A stretch of 64,000 nt of DNA from assembly GCA_013339765.2 (NCBI GenBank), contig CM023449.1, forward strand, positions 15,351,811-15,415,810, read 5' to 3'. Under the pieces are notes generated by a model. It worked only from the letters and a program-made list of their open reading frames with translations, did not search any database and was not told the DNA's origin. Of the stretch, positions 32,363-41,847 are shown piece after piece. The number at the start of each line of letters is the position of its first letter. Position 1 is the stretch's first letter. This DNA is from Haemaphysalis longicornis (lineage: Eukaryota > Arthropoda > Arachnida > Ixodida > Ixodidae). Position numbers and translations under genes: made by a program.

Positions 32363-32759
32363 CACGGACCTACTCACCCATTACCGCCACAAACGACGAC
32401 GCTTCCAGCCACCACATCCCCATTTATCGAGAGCAGAGGCGACTGCCTTTCCTAACCTCACCCGTTTATCCTCCATGCCACACTTCCCACCCTCTACTAC
32501 GCTACGTGAAATTTCTGTCCCCAACCCGGCACCCTGTACCACATGGTATGGAAGTGTCAGAAAAGCCCATCCCTTATCCCAAGTCCTCACGCACTGCACG
32601 AGCAGTGGGCGGGCCAGCTGGCCAGTTCCCACCTCTCAGTCCAGCGTGGCCTGGTGGAGACGGCGAGGCCAGCCAGCGCGGACCAGGGCTTCCCGGACTA
32701 GAGGAGGCCCCCCACCGAGCGGGCCGTTCAAACATGAGCGTCCGAAGCTCGTCCAAATA
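32363..32759 (+). pseudogene. C-terminal fragment and 3' end of an I-like LINE
   Basis: The frame 32332-32760 and its neighbour contain the post-RNase H region. CTTWYGSVRK-type sequence corresponds to the decayed zinc-finger ...LYHMVWKC; then WAGQLASSHLSVQRGLVETA (about 32605-32665) is the usual C-terminal helix wording. It directly abuts the repeat tail of the preceding LINE. Only about 400 bp are present. Family shared, by style, with the 9.5-10.6 kb fragment. Confidence 0.55.
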
Positions 32760-32762
32760 AAA

Positions 32763-32948
32763 AAATTTACACCATCTTCCCGCGAGGGGAACCATGGGGT
32801 AGATGCGACGCACCGGGGGTTTCCGTTGCGTTTCCGTTATGTTAGCGTGTCCCATTGTTGTTGTGTGTCCATATTTTACGCAGCATGTTCACCCCCGATG
32901 CGTCGCATCTACCCCATGGTTCCCCTCGCGGGAAGATGGTGTAAATTT
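32763..32948. repeat. 50-bp perfect inverted repeat, 86-bp loop
   Basis: Arms 32763-32812 and 32899-32948 are identical in inverse orientation. Each contains ACCATCTTCCC, CCATGG and GATGCG-CGCA palindromic parts. Perfect identity implies recent origin or gene conversion. Confidence 0.92.
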
Positions 32949-33362
32949 TTTATCCGGGTGGCCGGTGCTTGTTACGGTTGCGCCGACCATCGCGATAGCA
33001 GGCCTGTTATTCTCCATTCAAATCATCGGTGGTCATCGGAGAATGTCATCGGCGGAGCGGCGGCGGAACGACTGAGCGGAGCGGCGCAGTTACCGCGTTT
33101 ATATCCAGCGGAATGAGAGAGAGTAGCGCATAGCAGCGCATGCGCATGTGTTAACCGAGCGCAAGCTGAGCGCTAACCCGCACCCACGCACAGCTGGCAC
33201 GGCGACGGAGCGAGCGCCAGCGAGCGCTAACACGCAGAGGGCGCTGCGGTGAGAGCGGCGCTAGCGCGCAGCTGGCGCGGCGAGGAGAATGGGGTAGGGA
33301 TGCGGACTACGCCGGACGACGCCGGAGGGACAAGGCGAGTGAAAGAGATGCGTCGCATCTAA
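32763..33362 (+). repeat. Palindrome-ended repeat, copy 3, with long inverted repeat
   Basis: Starts with a 50-bp arm (32763-32812) whose perfect reverse complement is at 32899-32948. It continues through TCCATTCAAATCATCGG and a GC-rich region with GAGCGCTAAC/GCGCAGCTGGC blocks, and ends GGACGACGCCGGAGGGAC...AGATGCGTCGCATCT (33346-33360) AAAATT. The same block order is in copy 1. No transposase seen. Confidence 0.6.
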
Positions 33363-33702
33363 AATTATTCACTCGCTCCCTCACTGCTCCATCAGGGATG
33401 CCTTCAATGGAAGTGTGAAGTCGAATTGGGGACTTCACCAGACACAAACTAAAAGGTGTAATAAGGTTCCCAGCCATTGCGTCTTGGTGTATGCAAAGGT
33501 AACCCTCTGCACCAGAAAATACCAGAAAAACATGCTTCATATTTTCCAAAACCCTTCACGAGCAAACCTTTTTCTGTTCTGAGCATTATTCTAGGTAAGC
33601 ACATGATTGGTCTATCAAATGCGGCCACGTTACTAGGCGTTGTACTTGAGTCTCATCTTAAATTCAGCAAACATGCAGTAAAGTTAGGTTCATTGATGCA
33701 GG
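33363..33702 (+). pseudogene. LINE RT fragment, part 1 (before nested insertions)
   Basis: SWCMQR...NPLHQKIPEKHASYFPKPF (33460-33545) and TLLGVVLESHLKFSKHAVKLGSLMQ (33625-33700) are the RT palm end and thumb of a CR1/L2-like LINE. The coding sense resumes at 35350, so everything between is later insertion. Confidence 0.7.
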
Positions 33703-33777
33703 TGGTTGGTGTCGCCGTGGAGTCGTGTGAGGGCCCGATGACGAGACGAGGCAGGTGGATGATAAAGAAAAAGTCTA

Positions 33778-33801
33778 CAGTCGAACACGGATATATCGAA
33801 C
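33778..33801 (+). repeat. Left terminal inverted repeat, Tigger-like element
   Basis: 24 bp, perfect reverse complement of 34821-34844; starts CAGTCGAACACGG and ends with the TATATCGAAC motif. Confidence 0.93.
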
Positions 33802-34820
33802 ACGGGTATATCGAATTATTGTCTATATCGAACTCATAAATTATCCCCTTGAAAATTCTGTTAAAAGTATAGGAATTCGTACGTTTATATCGAACCGTAT
33901 TTTTCCTGACATTGGGTATATCGAACGCCGCGCGAGTTGGAAAGTGCTCTTCGGCGGTCGATGCACTCCCGATTGAGATTGAGGAGGATGTGGAGGAAGT
34001 GCGCGGGCATGGCGAAGACTGGCTCGCGTAACTAATCCCCCTACCGGAACGAATTTGCGCTTGCCCAGTCGGGCCCCGCTACCGGCCACCGTAGCGTTAG
34101 CGGACGGAGCCCGGTATGCTAAATCTCTCTAGGCACACAAGCCCGAACGCTCGGAAAATATGACAGTGCGAGGTAGGCATCTGCCCCGACTGCGCACGTC
34201 CTTTTTGTTTTTTGTTTTTTTCGGCTGCGTACGTTCCCCAGCTTGCCGAAAAAGAGTTTTTCTTTCTCTCTCTCTCTGGGTCTGTCTTCCCCCGATGTCG
34301 TCTCGGGAAAGGGAAGAGGGAACGAAGGCGCTGGCGGCCTCCTCCTTCTTTTGCATTTTGCTGCTGTTGCCTGCTGTTTGGCGAGTTGTCCCGCACCTTT
34401 CGGAGATCACTGTTTCTCTCGGAAATGACCATCGCGAGCGCTTTGTTGGAGTCCGTTCAGAGAGCCTTGGAATTGTTACCTTCAAAGTTCTTGTGGTACG
34501 TGCGCGCTGTTCTTCTTTTGCGTGCGTGTTGTGCATGGTGTGCGAAGGCGCAGCGTGCTGCTGGAATTTTCTAGTTGTGCAGCCTCGAGAAGATCGAGAC
34601 CAGCGTCTTTAATTTCATTTCCAGGACGAAGAAGCAGGCCAAGATGAGCGATTTTTTTTTTCACGGAAACAAAGTGTCCTGTTGCGTCGTGAATGCGGAA
34701 TTAGTTGTCATTCTTGAATGCGACGATCGGTAAGTGATCGTCCGCAATAGGTGAGGTCTCAGAGCCCATATTTTTATATCGAATTTTTCATATATCGAAC
34801 TAATTCGCGATCCCCTTGGA

Positions 34821-34844
34821 GTTCGATATATCCGTGTTCGACTG
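34821..34844 (-). repeat. Right terminal inverted repeat, Tigger-like element
   Basis: Perfect partner of 33778-33801, followed by the TA duplication at 34845-34846. Confidence 0.93.
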
Positions 34845-35128
34845 TATTTACAACAATATTTACAGCAGACGACAAAACGTGGCACAAGACAAAACGAAAA
34901 CTGGGTTACAATTAAAAGGCGCCGCAGCGCACAAGGGGGGTATCGCGGCACGATCCCTGATGTGGGCCCGGAGGCCAAAAAGGTGCCCAACCGCCGCGCG
35001 GTTGGCGGAAAATTCGTGGGGCTCTGGCGCCGAGAAACCGCCACGGGAGCAAGTCTTGATGCGACCGCTCTGGGCCGCCGCTCCGGACAAAGTCCGCGAG
35101 GCGGCACACATGCCAATTAGGGTTTTGA

Positions 35129-35148
35129 CCCCCCCCCCCCCCCCCCCC
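35129..35148. repeat. Poly(C) run, 20 nt
   Basis: Longest C run in the window, inside the LTR-like insertion. Confidence 0.9.
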
Positions 35149-35349
35149 GCCCCGTCCGCCCCCGAAGGTCGGGGGGGAAAAGAAAACCTTTCCCACAGCC
35201 ACGACGAAGGTCGCCGGCAAGGCCATCCCAAAGGGCTGTGCCTCGAGGGAGGCGCAACACTCCCGCCGACGGAGGGGGACACAACAAAGCCACGTGAAGA
35301 GAAGGGGGTCACCGTCCCGACAGGGACTATCGGCGCTGCCATCATTACA

Positions 35350-36225
35350 CTTGCTATGTTCCTTGTGAATAAAATTGCTATTCATTTACGCGCATTTAGC
35401 AGATCTAGTCATTATTTTCGGCAGCCTGTTGTAGTGCCACTGTATTACCATTTCATACACAGTCCCCTGACATATTGCCTACCTTCCTCGGGAAACATGC
35501 ATGAAACACAGACCACACCTTGAACACTTAGAAAACTCAGCAGTACGTCTGATTGCATTCAGTCCTCGCCAGGCATCTGTTCTTTCAAGCTACCGGAATT
35601 TTAAAATCCTTCCGCTGGCATATTCAGTGCAGCTAAATCTTGGTCTGCTAATTTATCCTATTTGGAATAAAGGTGCTGTCATTAATAGCATTTCTTCCTC
35701 ACAATTACTAAACCCTATTAATACAAGATTCTAGGAACAAAATAATCAGTTATCAGCTAAAGTACTTAATGATTACGGCAGACAGACTGCATTCTTTTCG
35801 GGAACAATGCTTTTGAATTCATTGCCCACAAATATCAAATTTATCCATTCGGTACACTCATCCCATAAATTATTAAGAAATCTGTTGTGGTGAACAGTCT
35901 GTCAGTAATCAATGACCGGCACCCATAATGAACTTTGCTTTGCTTTTCACATTACTTATACTGTGTCACCGTGAAATGCCTAAATCATTCTGAGAATATA
36001 TCTCTTAACTTTTAATCTCTTGATATTATTCATTCTTATTTATTTATCTTTGCCAATATTGCTCCACTGATCAGTAGCGCTACTGCGTGCCTGTGTGTAT
36101 TGTTTTTATGTACTAAGGTCCGCTCAGCAATGTAAACTCTGGAACCTCCTTCTGCTCTAATATTACCGCGCCATATTACTTTGTCTTATTCAAACATTGT
36201 TCAATAAACACCTAAAACTTCAAAG
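35350..36225 (+). pseudogene. LINE RT fragment, part 2, and 3' UTR
   Basis: LAMFLVNKIAIHLRAFSRS (35350 on) continues the LINE broken at 33702. HSPLTYCLPSSGN (35458), LENSAVRLIAFSPRQA (35526) and FKILPLAYSVQLNLGLLIY (35602) follow, then YGRQTAFFSGTMLLNSLPTNIK after a stop. AT-rich 3' UTR with AATAAA at about 36203-36208. Together with part 1 it is a 5' truncated CR1/L2-like copy. Confidence 0.75.
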
Positions 36226-36379
36226 GCTCATTTCAGGCTTTTTATATCGTGTTTAATACCCCACTTTTTTTATGAACGTTTATTTTGCCACAGGGCATAT
36301 ATATGGGGGTATGAGTTAATGGTAATTAGATTAAAATGAAAATGTTCGCTTCGCGGATGAAGTCAAGGAGTGAACGATG

Positions 36380-36799
36380 ATGGCGCCAATGTTTCTATGC
36401 GGCGTATGCGGAGGCGTCGTCTACGCGGGGGCCCGTCGCCGCAAGGTGCCGCAGTGTCGTCGGCCTCAAGGCGGGGCAGGGCTGCAGCAAGTGGTGAAGG
36501 TCGGCGATCGCGTCGCTGCGGTGGCAAACTGGGCAACTAGGGTTTGTAGAGGAACCTCGGTATTGAGTCCAGTGGCGGGTCACGGCGGGAGTTAAGGCCA
36601 CCCCCACCCAAATACTCCTGAGCGCAACCTCCTCGTCACGGGTAAGACCCGGGGGGACGGTGGTAGCACATGGTGGAATGAGAGCACGTGTGCGGCGCCG
36701 GAGGTGTTCTTTTCCCGTCACCAGGAGAGTGGCATCATCCAGCTCTAACGGAGAAGTCGGAGATGGAACCACACTTTCTTGCTGCAGTTCTGACATCAC
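36380..36799 (-). pseudogene. C-terminal part of an I-like LINE ORF2
   Basis: The 135-codon frame 36799-36395 has SPLELDDATLLVTGKEHLRRR, LTRDEEVALRSIWVGVALTPAV and a CCHC finger CPVC...LHHLLQPCPAL. This layout lies downstream of RNase H in I-like LINEs. Only this end is present; 5' truncated inside the C-terminus. The stop side near 36395 runs into GC-rich sequence. Confidence 0.65.
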
Positions 36800-37600
36800 A
36801 CGTCCGTACGAGTTAACGTAGACAGCGTTTCAGAGATGGCTAAGAGGAAAACATTTTTTATAGCTGGTAGTGGTTGCGGATAGCAGAAATTACTTTCCAA
36901 GAACATTCATTCGCTTCCGTACTTAAATATTTATGGCACTCAGTATTTTCCAAACCGGGGTTATTCTTTAATCCAGGATAACACACTTTCTTCGTTGATA
37001 CAAACAATAAAATACTGGCTCTAAAACAATTAAAACAAACACTTCTCCCTGACAGTCTCGCTGCACGCGTCTTAACAATGCATGCGCAACCTTGAAATGG
37101 ACCGGGAAAAAATTAAAGACGACATAAACAGAGACCCCAGTGTCTTTGGATGACGTCACCGTTCTGCGCGAGACCCACATGAATTCATATAATGTCAATG
37201 CAGCGAGTGTTGTCTGTGCTATCGTTCGCTCTGGTTGATTTCGACAAAACAACGTGTTAGGCGCACATTGATAAGGCCTCAAATACACAAGTCAGCGACA
37301 AACATCACTTGGCATTCGAGGAGTTTTGGAACCCGCCAGACTTGCAATGTGGGATAATGTAGATGCCGTAAGCGGAACAGCAAGACCAACGCGTACACAA
37401 GAGATAAAAAAGGGTTTGATAATGTACGAACACTTGCCGGCCTATGTGTGAATGAACCTGCTTATGCCAGCCGAAAGCACTTTCAAGTGCCTACTTGTCG
37501 TACGGGTTACGGTTTGCAAAGTGTATCAAACATGTTGCCGCGTCTTTTAAATAAATTTCATGCACAAAATGTTTATCAGAAATAAATTTCCTAGGAGAGT
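36800..37600. other. Unassigned sequence
   Basis: AT-moderate sequence. A minus-strand frame 37288-36968 (106 codons) has no recognisable motif. No transposon end identified. Confidence 0.45.
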
Positions 37601-37872
37601 TTAAAATACATGCCAATGTTAGTACTTATCATTTGGTGTCTTTTTCTTCTCCCATTGACCGCTTATACATGTACGGATTTTCGTTTTTGTTTGTTATTAT
37701 GCTCTACAAATTGTAAGTGTTGCACTTTAAATCATGTTATGCCAGAATGGGCCTGTCACCGGTCGCTCAGTGGAAAGACAAGTGTGTGTACGGCCGTTTC
37801 TTTATTTTTTCATATAAGTGACCTCTATTATCAACACAGCCTGTCAAGCCAGCCCTTGCGCATATTTTTCTA

Positions 37873-37884
37873 CCCCCCCCCCCC
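37873..37884. repeat. Poly(C) run, 12 nt, next to poly(T)
   Basis: C12 followed by a T-rich stretch to about 37915. Confidence 0.9.
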
Positions 37885-37962
37885 TTTTTTTTTCTTTTTT
37901 TCTTTTTCATTTTTTTTCGCCTGCAATGTACTTCGGTGATGACACGCAAACTATATCAATTT

Positions 37963-37982
37963 GTATGTGTGTGTGTGTGTGT
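37963..37982. repeat. (TG)n microsatellite
   Basis: About ten TG units. Confidence 0.9.
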
Positions 37983-38160
37983 AGCAAGGCTGCTACACCT
38001 GCCTACAACTGCGTTTCTATATAATTGCCCATTGCTGCCATGTACCCAAGGAGCTGGTGGGCCCATCAAGCTGCTTTGGCAGCTTTTTCCCTCAGCCCTT
38101 TTTATGTTATAAATGTATAAATGAGCAAATAAACTTTATCTTTATCTTTATCTTTAACAT

Positions 38161-39944
38161 CCACGATCGAACGCGTTCTGCCGTGCTGTCAGCCGAGCAC
38201 TGATGCGAGCCCCAAGATCATTCCATGCGTCTGTAGGCCTTTGTCATGCGCCATCCCAGAGACGCGGAAGCATGTGTCCCACTTCGTTGGGTGACTATAG
38301 GGAAACCACGCTGAGGAAGGTTTTTTTTTACTTGACTTTGCTCTAGTCTTGTTCGGATGCACTGCAAAAGGAAAATAGTAGGACGAATGTTACGCTCGGT
38401 ATAACTTGCTCAAAGATAAAATAAAATTGCGGATAGAACAGAAATCAACGACGTGGAGAGCAAATTCTCACTTCCTATAAACAAAATATTAAAATTTTTT
38501 TTCGGTGGGAAGGGAAGGGTTTTTATGCGCACCTCGGGCTTCACAAACGAAAGTACACGTTCCGGCGGTCACAAATTTTGTGCAGATTTCTCGTTTCTTA
38601 ATCAAATAGTAATAAGGAACATGACGGAAGTCCGCTTACTAAAAGGACGCAACGAAAAAAAAATTCAGCGGTCGCCCCAATTAGTCAGTGCACGAAATGG
38701 GGGATACTACAAGCAGTAAACACCTACTGGCATTGACTAGCACCTTCGTTTCATTTACCTTCGCGAACAGAGAACGAGACTCTACGGGCTATTTCAACGA
38801 TGCAGGCGAACACAACGAATAATGTCACTTTTAGCTATGGGTCTTCACAAGATTTTTAGACCCCCCCCGACACTACCCCTGGTCCTCCGACCAATCCGCT
38901 CGAGTAGTCATCAGCAAAGAGCCAACCATGTCGTAGGCGCTGCAGTTCGGTATCATCTGTGATAGCGGCTGCCTTTGTGGTTTGCAAATCGGTATTCGAT
39001 TAGTTTCAGCAACTATAAAAGCGACCAACAAGACCCGTCCGTAACCGCCGATCACAGCAAAGTGACCGCCTTAACAACTCCCTGTGTGTTAGTAAATTAT
39101 GCATTGAGTAGATTAGGCAAAATAATATAAGTTAAATTGCATCGGCCCGCAATACCGTAGTTTAACCGGCTTATACCCAATTGCCAAGTGGTGAGCATCG
39201 CACATGCGCCATTGCGGGAAGAACGATTCCCCTCGCTGATGCCCATTACCCCTAATGGGAAGATAGTGCTGCGAATAAAAGTAGGGTGAAAAGGTCGACG
39301 AGCGGTAAGTTTCTGATGATACCCCGTAAGTTGAAATGTTGTAGAACCAAGCGATTGTTTGCGTATGCGTTCGAACAACTACTTTGATAGGCACCAGTGC
39401 CGCTTCTTCAACGATAAAGCTCTCGTTGTATCATATGCTTTCTCACGATAGCAGTGGGACTCTTCTCAAACCATCTTTTACGGACTTCGTCATCTGGCGA
39501 GTGTTTCGATTTCATTTCTGCGCGGCCAAGGATGACAGCGGCTTCAAAGGCGTCATTGAACCCGTACAAGGTAATTAACACGTTTAGAATGACGTCCGTA
39601 GATGCTGTAATGAACTACCGACTTCGAAGAATTGACTCCTAGATTACCAGCCGTGGTGCTGAGAACCCGGAATAACGCTTATGCGTGTTTTCAACGGCTG
39701 CACGAGAATTCTCTCGAGAACGTCTGGTCATCGGCATTCCCAGTGCACTTCAGACACCGCTACACGTTACTTAGGCTGTCGCTAACGCGAGCTCAAGAGT
39801 CTCGAGAGCAGTGACCTGGGGCGAAAATAGGGAGATTACTGGAGAGGAGTGACTTCAGATGAGAATTCGCCAAGCGGGAAATAACAGATTTGTAAGGGAT
39901 TGTTTTGCGGGTTCCAAACAATGATTGCTTCGCTTGAGGCTTGC
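38161..39944. other. Unassigned sequence
   Basis: No supported gene. A TATAAAAG sequence at about 39015-39022 is not followed by any convincing ORF. A C9 run lies near 38862. Two overlapping 93-codon minus-strand frames at 39097-39394 share no known motif. Confidence 0.45.
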
Positions 39945-40182
39945 ACTCTCAGAAAAAAGGGTAGAAAAAGGGAGGAAATCGAGGGTTTTCTCCCCCGGAC
40001 CAGCGAGATTCTCCCTTTAGCTAAGTACACGTAGCGCCCTCTGTACGGCCTCTACGAAACACCGAAACGGGGGAGGAAATATTCTCCCCTGTCGTCTGCA
40101 ATCTGCTGTCGGCGCCGCCGCCGAAAACGAAACCGTTCGTCGTTGCACTGTGGCTTTCGCCGATCGGGCGCATACGACGACT

Positions 40183-40416
40183 ATGAGCAACACCTCCCCT
40201 GCGGTGTGCTGCTTGCTTGTTTTCTCGCTTTCTTTTTTATTATTACCATGTGCCTGCCACGCTAACGCACTGCTCGTCAGCCGTGTGTTTGAAGCACATT
40301 CTGTGGGCACCGCTGCATGCTTGCTGTGGGCGACTCGCCTTCGCCCTGTTCAACGTTACCACTGCATTTGTGGATGTTTTATACTGACGCCCAAGGGTAA
40401 AAGAGGTCAGCGATGA
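40183..40416 (+). CDS. Candidate secreted-protein ORF or first exon
   Basis: 77 codons. The N-terminus is a convincing signal peptide: MSNTSPAVCC, then a hydrophobic LLVFSLSFLLLPC, with a small-residue site at CHA before N28. The rest is short and unlike any family I know. A possible donor AAGG|GTAAAA lies at about 40390-40400, so this may be a first exon. No downstream exon recognised. It lies inside the segment bounded by inverted repeats, so it may be transposon-derived. Confidence 0.25.
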   Translation: MSNTSPAVCCLLVFSLSFLLLPCACHANALLVSRVFEAHSVGTAACLLWATRLRPVQRYHCICGCFILTPKGKRGQR

Positions 40417-40805
40417 CAGCAAACTGCCCCTTTTTTCGTCAACGACCACGGACCGCAGCATATTGACGCATCAGTTACCAACAGCAAAAGGCCCCCATTT
40501 GGTAACACTAGTAACATCTTGGCTGAATGGTTGCCAGACCAGCGGTGCACTCTTCGCTAAAAGAGCGAAGGCGAGGCAATGAGCGCCATTACCCAAACAT
40601 ACCTGCCGTACTGTTTCGTGAAACGTTTTTTCTTCTTTGAGCTATTTTACTGCTTCTTACAAAACCTCAAATTAATAAAAGTTTGCAATTGCACGGGCTA
40701 CATTTGATGAAATAACAAAACACACCTAATGCTTACTCACTGCCATGGGTTATCGAAACAAGCAACGATCTCACTGTTCCTACCTGCATTCTCGGTGATC
40801 AAGGT

Positions 40806-40813
40806 TATAAATA
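40806..40813 (+). promoter_or_regulatory. TATA box candidate
   Basis: TATAAATA, about 28 nt upstream of a TTAGTTG initiator-like sequence (40833-40839) and 54 nt upstream of the ATG at 40860. Spacing suits an RNA polymerase II core promoter. Confidence 0.4.
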
Positions 40814-40859
40814 CTTCGTGGCCGTTTGATGTTTAGTTGTGGCTTGTGATCATGCGGAC

Positions 40860-41045
40860 ATGTCAAAAGTGTACTATATGTGGTGGTGTATATGTGTATT
40901 ATGCTTGCGAGGTTGCGTGTATTGTGCGTTGGCAGTGCCTTTAATGAAGTGTATGTCGATGTGTTCTGCTATGTTTCTTCCCAATATGTGCCCGCCCACA
41001 TGCGGCTTCCGTTATGTTGGCTATAATAATATACGTTGTCCATAA
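40860..41045 (+). CDS. Small cysteine-rich secreted-peptide candidate
   Basis: 61 codons, single exon. The first 25 residues look like a signal peptide (hydrophobic WWCICVLCL core, cleavage expected after ALA), although an Arg interrupts the core. The predicted mature part is about 36 residues with five cysteines spaced C-x3-C-x8-C-x3-C-x11-C and ends NNIRCP. A TATA box lies upstream at a sensible distance. I do not recognise a family. An ATG at 40852 in another frame opens a short overlapping frame. An odd cysteine number is a caution. A chance ORF remains possible. Confidence 0.3.
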   Translation: MSKVYYMWWCICVLCLRGCVYCALAVPLMKCMSMCSAMFLPNMCPPTCGFRYVGYNNIRCP

Positions 41046-41847
41046 AGGAAACAAAGGGAAGCGCCTTGATGTAAGGTTCCCACTGATGATGATGCTTAGT
41101 AGCGGCCCCTCCCCACCCCTACTCGTTTTTGCGTCATCTATCGGTCATTTTAAACCGTTGACGATTGCTTTACTTCGAGCAAGCTAGAGGGCGAGCATTG
41201 TCGAGGATGCGACAGCGGCGGATACGTTTTTCGTGTTGCCTGCATTGCATTTGCGCTGAGATTTACGATTGCAGACGATCCGCGTTTTGATGCATCGGTT
41301 GTAGCAAGTTAAGGCGACTAACAACTGGTGGTTCTCAAGTGGCCCCATTGGATGCTTGTGATCTGGTGTTCGGTGAACGGCGGGGCTACGAGCCTTTCGG
41401 TAATAAAGGCGGCATTTTGAAAGCAATCGGTATGACTTTTACTGTGTTTACGGCGGCGTGAGACGAATGCAAGAAGTCGCGCATATACGATTGGCGACAT
41501 CACTTGCTAACCGCAGTTCTGGTGCTCGGTAGGTAATTTTTTGGTTATTTTAGTGCATTTTAAGCGCACACAACCACAGTAACCTACGTATTTGTACTTC
41601 CTCGATCCTCAAACCGATCAGCTCGCTAGGCCTTTCTCGCACGACAAGCCTTGCACGGGTGACGCTGCCAGGGGAGGAACGCTCCTCCATTAGCTCACGA
41701 AAGGGGGAAATCTTCCTCCACTCTTAGGGGTAGAAACGCGCTCCTCCCTCTTAAAGGGAGAATCTTTCTACATCTTATGAAGCAATATATGATACATTCC
41801 TGTTTCACCCTTAAGGGAGAAACTACCACACCCTTTTTTCTTAGAGT

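Larger units (their letters stand above)
33776..34846. mobile_element. pogo/Tigger-like (Tc1-mariner) DNA transposon, internally deleted
   Basis: TA, then a perfect 24-bp terminal inverted repeat (33778-33801 and 34821-34844) beginning CAGTCGAACACGG, then TA. Length 1067 bp between the TA duplications. CAGT-type ends with TA target duplication are pogo/Tigger features (family knowledge). No transposase ORF remains. Near the 3' side the words KKQAKMSDFF (about 34630-34660) resemble the C-terminal tail of such transposases, suggesting an internal deletion product. Subterminal TATATCGAA motifs recur on both sides. Confidence 0.8.
33703..35349 (-). mobile_element. LTR-like insertion (about 580 bp without the nested element)
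   Basis: Between the two LINE halves, excluding the Tigger-like element. On the minus strand it starts TGTAATGATGGCAGCG, is GC-rich, and ends ...TAAATATTGTTGTAAATA...CACCAACCA. TG...CA ends and a T-rich 3' part look like a solo LTR. No target-site duplication was found, so the class is tentative. The frame at 34816-35523 that spans it is an artefact of GC-rich sequence. Confidence 0.4.
37840..38160 (+). repeat. Probable retroelement 3' UTR with (TTTATC)n tail
   Basis: Ends AAATAAACTTTATCTTTATCTTTATCTTTAACA (about 38128-38158): an AATAAA-like signal followed by a hexamer tail, as in many LINE 3' ends. Upstream GAGCTGGTGGGCCCATCAAG block looks like a structured 3' UTR. It contains C12 (37873-37884), T-rich and (TG)n runs. 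No coding part recognised. Confidence 0.5.
39945..41847. repeat. Segment bounded by short inverted repeats
   Basis: ACTCTCAGAAAAAAGGGT (39945-39962) and the inverse of ACTCTAAGAAAAAAGGGT (41830-41847) face each other, 17 of 18 bases matching. GGGAG-rich, purine-rich subterminal sequence occurs on both sides (39960-40090 and 41690-41830 inverted). Could be one transposon or two related insertions. No target-site duplication was seen. Confidence 0.4.

Noticed and set aside
32475..33116. 213-codon plus-strand ORF
   Set aside because: Joins the C-terminus of a LINE in the wrong frame to the palindrome-ended repeat; not a single protein.
34160..34612. 150-codon ORF inside the Tigger-like element
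   Set aside because: No DDE, helix-turn-helix or CENP-B-type motif; unlike a transposase.
34816..35523. 235-codon plus-strand ORF
   Set aside because: Starts in the right end of the Tigger-like element, crosses a C20 run and the LTR-like insertion, and ends in LINE sequence; a chance frame across junctions.
39015..39022. TATAAAAG as a promoter
   Set aside because: No plausible ORF or initiator-to-ATG arrangement downstream.
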